A stretch of DNA of 32,621 nucleotides from an uncultured Prevotellaceae bacterium (GTDB lineage: Bacteria > Bacteroidota > Bacteroidia > Bacteroidales > Bacteroidaceae), in NCBI GenBank assembly GCA_945831805.1, contig CAMADY010000022.1, positions 1 through 32,621 on the forward strand. Reading direction: 5' to 3'. Both the position numbers and the translations under genes were made by a program. Positions 15,005 to 24,124 of this stretch are shown piece by piece. Below the pieces are notes generated by a model. That model saw only the letters and a program-made list of their open reading frames with translations, was not told the origin of the DNA and made no database searches. Each line of letters opens with the position of its first letter. Positions within the stretch are counted from its first letter, which is position 1.

Positions 15005-15196
15005 ATGGCAGCAAAAGACATAAAATACGAGGCAGCGATGGAGCAGCTCGAAGACATCGTGAAGCGCATGGAGAGTGGCGAACTTGACATCGACTCCCTC
15101 AGCAAAGAGCTGAAGAATGCGCAGGAGCTCATAAAGCTCTGCCGCGACAAACTCACCAAGACAGACGAAGAAATAAAGGCAATTCTAAATAAATAA
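15005..15196 (+). CDS. xseB: Exodeoxyribonuclease VII small subunit
   Basis: 63 residues from ATG at 15005; an in-frame upstream extension (TTG at 14975) adds unconserved residues and overlaps the expected leader. The sequence AAMEQLEDIVKRMESGELD...LSKELKNAQELIKLCRDKL is the two-helix XseB signature. Several XseB chains bind one XseA to form the active single-strand exonuclease. The promoter at 14910-14941 precedes it, and mrp follows after 68 bases on the same strand. It is separated from xseA by about 9 kb. Confidence 0.93.
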   Translation: MAAKDIKYEAAMEQLEDIVKRMESGELDIDSLSKELKNAQELIKLCRDKLTKTDEEIKAILNK

Positions 15197-15264
15197 CAAC
15201 CGGGAATGTCGATGAAAAGGTATCCTACTGTTACCTCCTCCCTATTCCCTTTTACATAAAAGTC

Positions 15265-16377
15265 ATGACAATATATCCAAAACTCATTACCGACGCGCTG
15301 GCTACCGTGATGTATGCCGGCACAAAAAAGAACATCATAGAGAGCGAGATGCTCGCCGACCAGCCTGTCATCAACGGCAACAAGGTAGAGATAGTGCTCG
15401 TCTTCCCTCGTGAAACAGACCCGTTCCTCAAGTCAACACTGAAGGCAGCAGAGGCTGCCATCCACTATCATGTGGGCAAGGACGTGGAGGTAACGATAAA
15501 GACGGAGTTCAAATCTGCACCACGTCCGGAGGACGACAAGCTCCTCCCGGAGGTGAAGAACATCATAGCCGTAAGCTCAGGCAAGGGCGGCGTGGGCAAG
15601 AGCACCGTCTCTGCGAACCTCGCCATCTCACTGGCACGCCTCGGCTACAGCGTAGGACTGCTCGACACCGATATCTTCGGTCCTTCAATGCCAAAGATGT
15701 TCCAGGCAGAGGATGCCCGTCCGTACGCCGTAGAGAAGGACGGTCGCCAGCTCATCGAGCCTATACAGCAGTATGGCGTGAAGATTCTCTCCATCGGATT
15801 CTTCGTGAAGCCGGACACCGCAACGCTCTGGCGCGGCGGCATGGCATGCAGTGCACTGAAACAGCTCATTGCTGACGCTGACTGGGGTGAGCTTGATTTC
15901 CTCATCCTCGACACTCCTCCCGGCACGAGCGACATACATCTCTCACTGCTCCAGACACTCTCCATCACGGGTGCCGTCATCGTTTCGACACCTCAGCAGG
16001 TGGCTCTTGCCGATGCCCGCAAGGGTATCGACATGTACACCAACGACAAGGTCAACGTGCCTATCCTCGGATTGGTGGAGAACATGGCATGGTTCACCCC
16101 GGCAGAGCACCTCGACGAGAAGTACTACATCTTCGGAAAGGAGGGCTGCAAGCAGCTCGCTGAGGAGATGAACGTACCGCTTCTTGCGCAGATACCGCTC
16201 GTTCAGAGCATCTGCGAGAACGGAGATGCCGGCACTCCGGCTGCTCTCGACGTGTCATCGCCTACCGGTCAGGCGTTTATTGCGCTGGCTCAGAGCGTCG
16301 TAACGGTGACAAACCGCCGTAATGCGGAGCTTGCAAAAACGCAGAGAGTAAAGACTCACGACGGCAGTTGCCACTAA
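15265..16377 (+). CDS. mrp: Mrp/NBP35-type ATP-binding protein (ApbC), Fe-S cluster carrier
   Basis: 370 residues. The N-terminal DUF59/MIP18-like domain (about 1-80) is followed by a deviant Walker A P-loop ATPase: VSSGKGGVGKST (103-114), LLDTDIFGPSMP, LILDTPPGTSDIHLSL, and the switch segment ending in the C-terminal half. The family carries Fe-S clusters to apo-proteins. The usual CxxC after NMAWFT is absent here (PAEHLDEKYYIFG instead), so cluster binding, if any, must use other ligands. It probably shares the xseB transcript. Confidence 0.93.
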   Translation: MTIYPKLITDALATVMYAGTKKNIIESEMLADQPVINGNKVEIVLVFPRETDPFLKSTLKAAEAAIHYHVGKDVEVTIKTEFKSAPRPEDDKLLPEVKNIIAVSSGKGGVGKSTVSANLAISLARLGYSVGLLDTDIFGPSMPKMFQAEDARPYAVEKDGRQLIEPIQQYGVKILSIGFFVKPDTATLWRGGMACSALKQLIADADWGELDFLILDTPPGTSDIHLSLLQTLSITGAVIVSTPQQVALADARKGIDMYTNDKVNVPILGLVENMAWFTPAEHLDEKYYIFGKEGCKQLAEEMNVPLLAQIPLVQSICENGDAGTPAALDVSSPTGQAFIALAQSVVTVTNRRNAELAKTQRVKTHDGSCH

Positions 16378-16396
16378 GTTTCCACTAAAATAATAC

Positions 16397-16534
16397 TTAT
16401 TACACTCCAACGGAAATCTTATTACGTTGCAATAGCAATCTAATTGAGTTGTATAAGCTATCTAACTACGTTGTAAAAGCTATCTAATTACGACAAATTT
16501 TCCAGAGAATTTGGCGTAAAAGCATAGCTATTAC
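16397..16534 (-). repeat. 22-bp-period repeat array with leader, copy 2 (inverted)
   Basis: Read on the minus strand this is the same element as at 6016-6132. The leader 11-mer GTAATAGCTAT (16534-16524) overlaps CTATGCTTTTAC (16527-16516), a 12-mer that copy 1 also has at 6045-6056. Units then follow with exact 22-base period: a partial one near 16492, then 16484-16463, 16462-16441, 16440-16419 and 16418-16397, increasingly diverged. Consensus halves are GATAGCTTTT and RCARCGTAATWW. It sits downstream of mrp in the 232-base gap before the A2M gene. Confidence 0.9.
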
Positions 16535-16571
16535 GGGACTATTGATAATCAACGAGTTACAAAAGGGTTAC

Positions 16572-16588
16572 CTTTCGGTGCCCGAAAG
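16572..16588 (+). other. Stem-loop just upstream of the A2M start codon
   Basis: CTTTCGG TGC CCGAAAG: a perfect 7-bp stem with a 3-base loop, ending 21 bases before ATG 16610 and followed by TTGTTTTA. It could be a weak intrinsic terminator for the mrp transcript or a leader hairpin of the A2M mRNA. TACCTTTC at 16569-16576 is one base off the -7 consensus and overlaps the stem. Confidence 0.5.
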
Positions 16589-16609
16589 TTGTTTTATACG
16601 TGTATTAAA

Positions 16610-19600
16610 ATGAGGAAAATCTTTGCCATAATAATGCTTTTGATGCTGACATTGACCGTGCCGGCACAGACGTTTGATACCCTTTGGAAGCAATATAACG
16701 CCGCAAGAGACAACGATCTGCCGCAGTCCGCCATCAAGGCGTTGCGCAAGATTGAGGCAAAGGCGAAGCAGGAAGGGAAGTACGGGCACTACCTTGCCGC
16801 CATGACATGCGACATAGGCATGAGCAATGAGTTGTCGCCAGACTCCGCAAAGGCTCAGCAGGAGCGTCTGATGCTATGGGAAAAGAACCGTCGTCTGCCT
16901 ATCGCAGGGCTCACTTCACGCTCTAAGAAGGCGCAGGGCGATGCCATAGCAGCCCTCGTTTGCCGCACGGTGTTAGCGAGTTACAACTATTACCTCTCGG
17001 ACAAGCCACAAGGTTACGAGCCGGAAAAGGTGCGTGCCGTGCTTGACTCCATTTCGAACGACAAAAACCTCCTGCCTCTCTTCACGCAGAAGGATGCGTC
17101 CTTGCAGTACATCCCGATGGTGCAGAAGGGCGAGGACAGCCGCATCTTCAACCACGACCTGTTCTCGCTGCTCTGCATGGAGATGCAGTATTACGACCTC
17201 ATGGAGCGTTATTACTCCTCTGTTGGCAATAGGCAGGCGGCATGTATCATGGCGGCAAAGCTGATAAAGCCATCTATTCATGGTGGGAATACATCGGCAG
17301 AGAAGCAGGAAGGCATACAGCGTGCTGACAGCCTCATCGCTATCTATCAGGACCTTAGCGAGTGCGGAGAGATAGCTTTGGTCAAAGCAGAGCTTATGAG
17401 GCGGCACTCTTCCCTCAAGACAAAGGACAGATACGACTGGATCAACGAGGCATTGCGCCGCTGGCCTACGTCAAATGCGGCTAACCAGTTGCAGAATATG
17501 CGCAACGATATGATTATGCCTCAGCTGAATGCCTCGCTGTATCAACAGAACATACTGCCTAACAAGGAACTGAAACTGTATCTTAGCAGAACAAGGAACG
17601 TGCAATCCGTCCGCATTATCATAACGCCGATGAAGTGCGATGGTATGTATAACTTTGGAAATCCGGACAATAGTACGAGCTATAACAAGCTGAAGCGACT
17701 GATGGACACGCAGAACAGCCGGGCATTCCTTTACCGTCTGAACAGCGATGGCAAATATGCTGACTACGAACAGTTCGACGATTCCGTATCCCTCGGGAGC
17801 CTTCCTGTTGGTGTCTATATGATTGAGACAACGCCAACGGCAGGCAATATTGCTGCGGCCTTTGACAAGATGAGAACAGATCGTCAGATTCTTCGTGTGT
17901 CAGACATGCGCATTGTGACCTTGAAACTGCCTGACAACAAGCTGAGGATGGCGGTGGTTAGTGCCACAACGGGACAGCCTCAGGCTGGGGCGGTGCTGCA
18001 TGTGCGCAAGGATGATAGAGAGAAATGGAAGGAATACGTCACAGATAAAAATGGCGAATGTATCATAAGCAATGCTACCAGTTGGCAGACAGCATACGCT
18101 ACGACCGCTACGGACAAGGCATCGGGTGACGTTAGCATCCACAGCACATACTATTACAACAAGAATACCGACGAGGTGAAGACCGTAAAGGCATTCACCG
18201 ACCGTGCGCTTTACCGTCCGGGACAGACGGTTCACATGTCGGCGATATGCTACACCGTGAAGGATGGCGCGGATGTTAAGGCACAGGCGGGCGTCAAGGT
18301 GTCGGTAAGATTGGTGGATTCGCAGTATAAGGACATTGCGACGGATACCCTCACAACGGATGAATACGGCACGATAGCCACGTCATTCATATTGCCTACC
18401 AACGCACGAAACGGTAATTTCTGCATCGTTTGCGACAATAATCATAGGGCATATTTCAAGGTTGAGGAATACAAGCGACCAACATACGAGGTGACTATCG
18501 AAGAACCTACCGCCGACTATCACGCTGGCGACACGCTTGTTCTTACCGGAAAGGCGAAGGCTTATAGCGGTGCGGGCATAGCAAACGCAAGGGTTATCTA
18601 CACGATTAAGCGCACAACGCCTTGGTTCCTGAGGCATTTCAGCGAGAACGAGCGACTGCTTAGTGACACCGTTGAGACCGATGAGCAGGGTATTTTCACC
18701 GTGCGTATGCCGATGACACTGCCTGACACGGAGGAATATTACAGCGATATGCCTCTCTATATGAAGAGGTATTTCCCACGTGTGAGCAACATCGAGGCAG
18801 AGGCAGTGGTCACTTCCCTCACGGGCGAGAGCCACTCGGGCAGAATTTCTGTTCCGCTCAGCGAGAGAACGACATTCCTCACCGCCGACATCAAGGACAA
18901 ATATTTCGGTGATAACGGCGTGAAAATGCAGATTACTCGCTTCAATAGTCGCGGAAAAGAGATAGGAGGTTCCGTGCAAATCATCCTGGACGATGTGCCA
19001 AAGATGAAGGTTGACGCAAACAAGGACTTCTATCTACCGAAGGACATCACCTCCGGCGACCACAAATTGACCGCCATCTGCGAGCAGGATACGCTGGAAG
19101 CCACCTTCGTAGTGTTCCGTTTGTCAGACAAGAAACCTGCTTTCAAGACCTCAGACTGGTTCTACCTCGACCAGAACAAGTGGCAGGAGGACGGCAATAG
19201 CGTTGCTCTTCAGTTCGGTTCAACCGATAATGATGTGCATGTACTGTATGCAATAGCATCGGGCGACAGCATCATTGAGAGCGGAACGGAACGACTCAAT
19301 AACTCAAACATCACCCGATACTTTGACTATAAGCCTGAGTACGGCGATGGATTGACACTCGCCTACGCTTGGACAAAGGACGGAAAGACGTACGTTCACA
19401 ATGCAAGCATCGTGCGACCTGTGCCATCGAAGGAGCTGAAAGTGGAGTGGAAGACATTCCGCAACAAACTGCTTCCTGGACAGAAGGAGCAGTGGCAGAT
19501 GGTCATAAAGGATAAGGACGGCAAGCCAAGCAAGGCGATGGTGATGGCAACGATGTTCGATAAGTCACTCGATGCTATAAAGCGCCATAGCTGGAGTTTC

Positions 19601-21838
19601 TATGATCCACGCTCATTGAACCTCCCTAACATGAATTGGACTTTCAGTAACAGCGACCATCTCCACATCGGCATCAACTCATGGGCAAAGGCTCTCGACT
19701 ATAAGCAATACTCTTTCTCATGCTTTAACCCAGAGTTCATGGATCATCATTCATACGGTGTCTTCGATTGTGTGGAGTCAGCACCGATGATGACTAAGTC
19801 AAAGGTAATGAGATTGGGAGCAACCGCACCAATGGCGAAGCAGTCTTCCTTCATGGCAAGGGACGAGGTGATGTCGAACAATACCTTAATAGGCTCTATA
19901 AGCGGACTTGCTAAAAAGGAAATCGCATTCGGATCGCAGAAGGCGGAAGCTGAACCTGAGGCGGAGATTATGCCTCGCACGCACTTCAACGAGACGGCAT
20001 TCTTCATGCCTCAGCTCATAACGGACAACAATGGCGTAGCGACTCTGTCGTTTACGTTGCCGGAGAGCGTTACGACATGGCGCATTATGGTACTTGCTCA
20101 CGATAAGGAGATGCGCTTCGGCATGCTCAATGACGAGGTGATAGCACAGAAGCAACTGATGGTTCAGCCACGTATGCCACGTTTCCTGCGCCTGGGCGAC
20201 AAGGCAACGCTATCGTCTATGGTGACGAACCTGTCCGAAAAAGACATCAAGGCGACGGTTGCAATGACACTGCTTGACGCCAAGACGGAGAAGAAGATTG
20301 CCTATATATATAATAAGGTGTCAGTGAAGGCAGGCGAGACGCAGGTCGTTACCTTCCCTATCGAGAACTTCGGAGGCGAGGATTTCATCTGTAAGGTGAC
20401 GGCACAGGGCGACGGTTACAGCGATGGTGAGCAGCAACTGATTCCTGTCCTGAAGGAAGAGGAACTGCAACCCGACACCATTCCTATCGTTGTCAACCCA
20501 CGAAAGCTAATGCTTGAGGCACTGCCTGCCATCAAAACGCCGGACAGCGACAACGCCATATCCCTCACTTCGGCATATTATGCCAACATGATGTCGGCGT
20601 TTTTGAAGGATTCGCTTGCGCAATATGACGGAAGTGGCTTACTCGGAAGGCTCCAATCCCTGCAGAATGCTGACGGTTCCCTCTCATGGTTCAAGGGCAT
20701 GGACGGTAGCATCTACCTCACCACCGAGGCAATGAAGATGCTCGCACGCCTTAACAGCATGCTGGGCAGACAGAGCCAAACCGCCGTTCTGATGGACAAG
20801 GCATTCGCCTACCTCCAGAAAGAGATGGACAGACAGGTGCGCGAGATGAAGAAAGACGAGGCAAAGAAGATCAAGCCAAGCCTGACATACACGCAGTTGG
20901 ATTGGCTCTACGCACTGACATTAGAGAAGAGAGACGGCGGTGCGGCTGCTACATACCTCCGAAAGCTTATCGTTGAGGACACGAAGAGTGCCGACATGAT
21001 GACAAAGTCGGTGGCTGCGATAGTCCTTGACGCTGCAGCAAAGAGGAAAGATGCGGACACTTTTGCTGAGTCTATCAGGCAGCATACCGTCTATCGTGCG
21101 GACATGGGACGCTATTTCGACAGCTATCGTGCGCAGTACTCATGGTGCAGCTACCGCATCCCGACACACACTATGGCGATAGAGGCACTCTGCAAGGTGA
21201 CGGAACGTTATAAAGCCTCTAATAACGAGCGCAACAATGCTCTCCGCACGGATTACGAAAAGACGATTTCCGAGATGCAGCGATGGCTCGTTTCGGCTAA
21301 ATGCACGCAGCGATGGGATTGTCCTATCAACGCCGTCAACGTCATCTACGCCTTCCATAACGCAAAAGACACTACGGTCACTGCGTCATTCATCATCAAC
21401 CCCGAGGACATTAAGGATGCCCTGACGATAAAGCGAGAGGTCCTTAACAGCAAAGTTACCAGCGACTCGAGCGTCGATAGTGGCATTGTTGGCAGCGGTG
21501 CTTCCGCTGCCGTGGGCGATAAGGTAACCATCCGCCTCACGATTACCGCAGACCGCGACTACGATTTCGTCACCGTAACGGACAACCGCCCGGCATGTCT
21601 CGAACCTGTCTCACAGTTATCCGGCTACCATAACGGCTACTATCAGGAGTCGAAGGACAGCAAGACGAACTATTACTTCAACAAACTCCGAAAGGGTACC
21701 CACGTAATAGAGACGGAATACTATATCGAGCGCTGCGGCACCTACTCCTCGGACAATGCCACTGTCGTATGCACATACGCTCCGGAGTTCCATGGTTCAG
21801 CTGATAGCTATACCATAAAGGTAAGGAAAGATAAATAG
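16610..21838 (+). CDS. Alpha-2-macroglobulin family protein (large, thioester-less)
   Basis: 1742 residues from ATG 16610, which gives the signal peptide MRKIFAIIMLLMLTLTVPAQ; an in-frame TTG lies 21 bases earlier. Bacterial macroglobulins are envelope proteins thought to trap proteases. The order is a helical N-terminal region (about 20-300), a carboxypeptidase-regulatory-like segment (about 446-490), the MG2-type domain with ALYRPGQTVHMSA (about 532), further MG domains, the A2M domain with NETAFFMPQL...ATLSFTLPESVTTWRIMVLAHD (about 1126-1165), and the alpha/alpha toroid (about 1330-1560, LGRLQSLQNADGSLSWFKG). The thioester CxEQ motif expected at the toroid start is absent. The C-terminal part has a receptor-binding-like fold. 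The DUF1573 gene follows on the same strand. Confidence 0.9.
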   Translation: MRKIFAIIMLLMLTLTVPAQTFDTLWKQYNAARDNDLPQSAIKALRKIEAKAKQEGKYGHYLAAMTCDIGMSNELSPDSAKAQQERLMLWEKNRRLPIAGLTSRSKKAQGDAIAALVCRTVLASYNYYLSDKPQGYEPEKVRAVLDSISNDKNLLPLFTQKDASLQYIPMVQKGEDSRIFNHDLFSLLCMEMQYYDLMERYYSSVGNRQAACIMAAKLIKPSIHGGNTSAEKQEGIQRADSLIAIYQDLSECGEIALVKAELMRRHSSLKTKDRYDWINEALRRWPTSNAANQLQNMRNDMIMPQLNASLYQQNILPNKELKLYLSRTRNVQSVRIIITPMKCDGMYNFGNPDNSTSYNKLKRLMDTQNSRAFLYRLNSDGKYADYEQFDDSVSLGSLPVGVYMIETTPTAGNIAAAFDKMRTDRQILRVSDMRIVTLKLPDNKLRMAVVSATTGQPQAGAVLHVRKDDREKWKEYVTDKNGECIISNATSWQTAYATTATDKASGDVSIHSTYYYNKNTDEVKTVKAFTDRALYRPGQTVHMSAICYTVKDGADVKAQAGVKVSVRLVDSQYKDIATDTLTTDEYGTIATSFILPTNARNGNFCIVCDNNHRAYFKVEEYKRPTYEVTIEEPTADYHAGDTLVLTGKAKAYSGAGIANARVIYTIKRTTPWFLRHFSENERLLSDTVETDEQGIFTVRMPMTLPDTEEYYSDMPLYMKRYFPRVSNIEAEAVVTSLTGESHSGRISVPLSERTTFLTADIKDKYFGDNGVKMQITRFNSRGKEIGGSVQIILDDVPKMKVDANKDFYLPKDITSGDHKLTAICEQDTLEATFVVFRLSDKKPAFKTSDWFYLDQNKWQEDGNSVALQFGSTDNDVHVLYAIASGDSIIESGTERLNNSNITRYFDYKPEYGDGLTLAYAWTKDGKTYVHNASIVRPVPSKELKVEWKTFRNKLLPGQKEQWQMVIKDKDGKPSKAMVMATMFDKSLDAIKRHSWSFYDPRSLNLPNMNWTFSNSDHLHIGINSWAKALDYKQYSFSCFNPEFMDHHSYGVFDCVESAPMMTKSKVMRLGATAPMAKQSSFMARDEVMSNNTLIGSISGLAKKEIAFGSQKAEAEPEAEIMPRTHFNETAFFMPQLITDNNGVATLSFTLPESVTTWRIMVLAHDKEMRFGMLNDEVIAQKQLMVQPRMPRFLRLGDKATLSSMVTNLSEKDIKATVAMTLLDAKTEKKIAYIYNKVSVKAGETQVVTFPIENFGGEDFICKVTAQGDGYSDGEQQLIPVLKEEELQPDTIPIVVNPRKLMLEALPAIKTPDSDNAISLTSAYYANMMSAFLKDSLAQYDGSGLLGRLQSLQNADGSLSWFKGMDGSIYLTTEAMKMLARLNSMLGRQSQTAVLMDKAFAYLQKEMDRQVREMKKDEAKKIKPSLTYTQLDWLYALTLEKRDGGAAATYLRKLIVEDTKSADMMTKSVAAIVLDAAAKRKDADTFAESIRQHTVYRADMGRYFDSYRAQYSWCSYRIPTHTMAIEALCKVTERYKASNNERNNALRTDYEKTISEMQRWLVSAKCTQRWDCPINAVNVIYAFHNAKDTTVTASFIINPEDIKDALTIKREVLNSKVTSDSSVDSGIVGSGASAAVGDKVTIRLTITADRDYDFVTVTDNRPACLEPVSQLSGYHNGYYQESKDSKTNYYFNKLRKGTHVIETEYYIERCGTYSSDNATVVCTYAPEFHGSADSYTIKVRKDK

Positions 21839-21905
21839 AGCCCTCCGAATCACGGAGTTCACGTTATGCGTGGGACATAAAATGAAAAGTCAAACTACAA
21901 GATAT

Positions 21906-22967
21906 ATGAAGAAAAAATTAGCTATACTATTTACATTCAGCTGCATGATCGGCACCGTTTCAGCGCAGTCACTGAAGCCTATGCAGTCAGCGATGGAGTG
22001 CGGACAGATGCTCTTCAAGCATCCTTCTACGTACTCCTTCACCGTACGCAACACCTCGCAGCAGCCGACTCAGATAAAGAGTATCGACACTGGTTGCGGA
22101 TGTACGAAGGCAACATACCCCGAAATGATGATTCCAGCAGGCGAATCCATTACCGTCAGCCTAACCTTCGACGGCAAGCAGCTAGGTCATTTCGCACGAA
22201 ACATACGCATCTACGACACCTCTTCCGACACTCCTGCGGAGATAGAGGTGCGCGGTCAGGTGGTTACGAAACTCGAAAACTATTCCGGTACGTACCCATA
22301 CAAGATGGGCGCATTGCTTGCTGACGTAGAGGAGATAGAGTTCGACAACGTGAATAAAGGTCAGCACTTCGTTCAGGAGATTCACATCATGAACCCTACG
22401 GGACAGAATGTGCAGCCAACGGCACTGCGTCTGCCATCGTATCTCAAGGCAGAGATGCATCCGGAGGTGCTTGGTCCTAAGCAGAGCGGCACGATGTTCA
22501 TCACACTAAACTCCGGCGACCTGCGCGACTACGGCCTTACACAGACAACGATTTACCTCGGCAAGGACCCTTCCGATAAGGTCAACGAGGACAAAGAGAT
22601 AACCGTTTCGTCAATCCTCCTGCCACATAAGATGGCGAAGGATGACGTGGCACGTCCGTATGCACCGAAGCTTCAAATGTCTTCCCTGACGGTTGACATG
22701 ACGGGACTGTCGAAAAAGTCGAAGTCGAAGCAGGAGATAACATTAACGAATACCGGTCATTCGACCCTCGAAATATCAAAGCTCCAGCTCTTCTCTGCCG
22801 GCATTCAAGTGCAGCTCGACAACAAGACGATAAAGCCGGGCGCATCAACACGCCTGAAGGTCACAGGCATTGCGAAGGAACTGAAGAAGGTTCGCACACG
22901 CCCGCGTATCCTTATGATTACCAACGACCCCGACAACCAGAAGGTCGTAATAACTATCAAGAAGTAA
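21906..22967 (+). CDS. DUF1573 domain-containing exported protein
   Basis: 353 residues from ATG 21906, chosen because it gives a clean signal peptide MKKKLAILFTFSCMIGTVSAQ; upstream in-frame starts (ATG 21882, GTG 21870) only add a polar tail. Residues about 25-125 form a DUF1573 immunoglobulin-like domain with the characteristic TGCGCTKATYP at 62-72 (Cys64 and Cys66), the surface pattern F.VRNTS...I..I.TGCGCT, and IPAGESITVSLTFD. A second, degenerate domain of the same type spans about 250-353 (ITLTNTGHSTLEISKLQL). The protein is probably periplasmic or surface exposed; its function is unknown. The short gap after the A2M gene (about 67 bases) and before meaB (6 bases) suggests one transcript. 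Confidence 0.85.
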   Translation: MKKKLAILFTFSCMIGTVSAQSLKPMQSAMECGQMLFKHPSTYSFTVRNTSQQPTQIKSIDTGCGCTKATYPEMMIPAGESITVSLTFDGKQLGHFARNIRIYDTSSDTPAEIEVRGQVVTKLENYSGTYPYKMGALLADVEEIEFDNVNKGQHFVQEIHIMNPTGQNVQPTALRLPSYLKAEMHPEVLGPKQSGTMFITLNSGDLRDYGLTQTTIYLGKDPSDKVNEDKEITVSSILLPHKMAKDDVARPYAPKLQMSSLTVDMTGLSKKSKSKQEITLTNTGHSTLEISKLQLFSAGIQVQLDNKTIKPGASTRLKVTGIAKELKKVRTRPRILMITNDPDNQKVVITIKK

Positions 22968-22973
22968 TTTAAT

Positions 22974-24080
22974 ATGGAACATCCAGAAAACAGCGAAGAA
23001 TATAAAGGTCTTGTCGTCAACGATGGCGTTGCGCAGCCTTCCATAATAAACCCTTACCTCAACCGCAAGAGGTTCGTGCGTAAGCAGTATAGCGTCGATG
23101 AGATAGTAGATGGAATTCTCAAAGGCAACGTCACGATGCTCGCACAGGCGGTGACTCTCGTGGAGAGTATGATACCGGCGCATCAGGAGAAGGCGCAGAA
23201 AGTCATTGAGCGCTGCCTGCCTTACAGCGGAAAGTCAGTGCGCATCGGTATCTCTGGCGTGCCTGGTGCAGGAAAGTCAACGTCTATCGACGAGTTCGGC
23301 ATACACGTATTGGAGCGTTATGGCGGTAAGCTTGCCGTGCTGGCTATCGACCCTTCATCGGAGCGCAGCAAGGGATCAATCCTCGGCGACAAGACACGTA
23401 TGGAGAAACTCTCCGTTCATCCGAAGGCCTTCATTCGCCCTAGTCCATCTGCCGGCAGCCTTGGTGGCGTGGCACGCAAGACACGTGAGACGGTGATACT
23501 ATGTGAGGCAGCTGGCTTCGACAAGATTTTCATCGAGACGGTAGGCGTCGGACAGAGTGAGACGGCATGTCATTCGATGGTTGACTTCTTCCTCCTTATT
23601 CAGGTGGCAGGTACTGGCGACGAGCTGCAGGGCATCAAGCGCGGTATCATGGAGATAGCCGATGGCATCGTTGTGAACAAGTGCGACGGCGATAACGTAA
23701 AGCGTTGCGAGATGGCTGCACAGGGATTCCGTAACGCACTGCATTTCTTCCCTCTGCCTGAGAGTCAGTGGATGCCGAAGGTGCTGACCTATTCCGGTTT
23801 CTACGGCTATGGCATCAAGGAGGTATGGGACATGATCTACGAGTATTTCGACTTCGTAAAGGAGAACGGTTACTTCGATATCCGCCGACAGATGCAGAAC
23901 AAATACTGGATGTATGAGACGATAGAGAACAATCTCCGCAGCCGCTTCTACAACGACCCAATAATCAAGCAGACACTGAAGTTTATGGAGGAGCGTGTGC
24001 AGGGGGGCGAGAAGACAAGCTTCATGGCAGCGCATGACCTGCTCGACATGTATTACTCCGAATTGAAGGAAAACAAATAA
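22974..24080 (+). CDS. meaB: Methylmalonyl-CoA mutase-associated GTPase MeaB
   Basis: 368 residues, normal for MeaB/ArgK-type G3E GTPases. They load and protect adenosylcobalamin in methylmalonyl-CoA mutase. The P-loop GVPGAGKS is at 95-102. Other motifs are LAVLAIDPSSERSKGSILGDKTRM, RPSPSAGSLGGVARKTRE (switch region), FIETVGVGQSE, and the G4-like VVNKCDGDN. The C-terminal dimerisation helices include KYWMYETIENNLRSRFY. The mutase genes are not in this window. It starts 6 bases after the DUF1573 stop. Its last eleven codons have a diverged duplicate just downstream at 24092-24124. Confidence 0.95.
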   Translation: MEHPENSEEYKGLVVNDGVAQPSIINPYLNRKRFVRKQYSVDEIVDGILKGNVTMLAQAVTLVESMIPAHQEKAQKVIERCLPYSGKSVRIGISGVPGAGKSTSIDEFGIHVLERYGGKLAVLAIDPSSERSKGSILGDKTRMEKLSVHPKAFIRPSPSAGSLGGVARKTRETVILCEAAGFDKIFIETVGVGQSETACHSMVDFFLLIQVAGTGDELQGIKRGIMEIADGIVVNKCDGDNVKRCEMAAQGFRNALHFFPLPESQWMPKVLTYSGFYGYGIKEVWDMIYEYFDFVKENGYFDIRRQMQNKYWMYETIENNLRSRFYNDPIIKQTLKFMEERVQGGEKTSFMAAHDLLDMYYSELKENK

Positions 24081-24091
24081 TCCTTCAAAGC

Positions 24092-24124
24092 ATGGATTAC
24101 TCTGATTTGAAAGAAAACAGATGA
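24092..24124 (+). CDS. Ten-codon open frame duplicated from the meaB 3' end, overlapping the ispH start
   Basis: ATG GAT TAC TCT GAT TTG AAA GAA AAC AGA TGA encodes [10 protein letters not shown]. It aligns without gaps to the meaB end at 24048-24080 (MYYSELKENK and stop), with 27 of 33 bases identical. Its TGA (24122-24124) overlaps the ispH ATG (24121-24123) as ATGA, the arrangement of translationally coupled genes. It may be a leader peptide that couples ispH to upstream translation, or only a duplication scar. Expression is not shown. Confidence 0.5.
   Translation: MDYSDLKENR

Noticed and set aside
21839..21905. Small hairpins CTCCG/CGGAG and CACG/CGTG between the A2M and DUF1573 genes as a terminator
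   Set aside because: Stems of 4-5 bp without a T-run are too weak to call.
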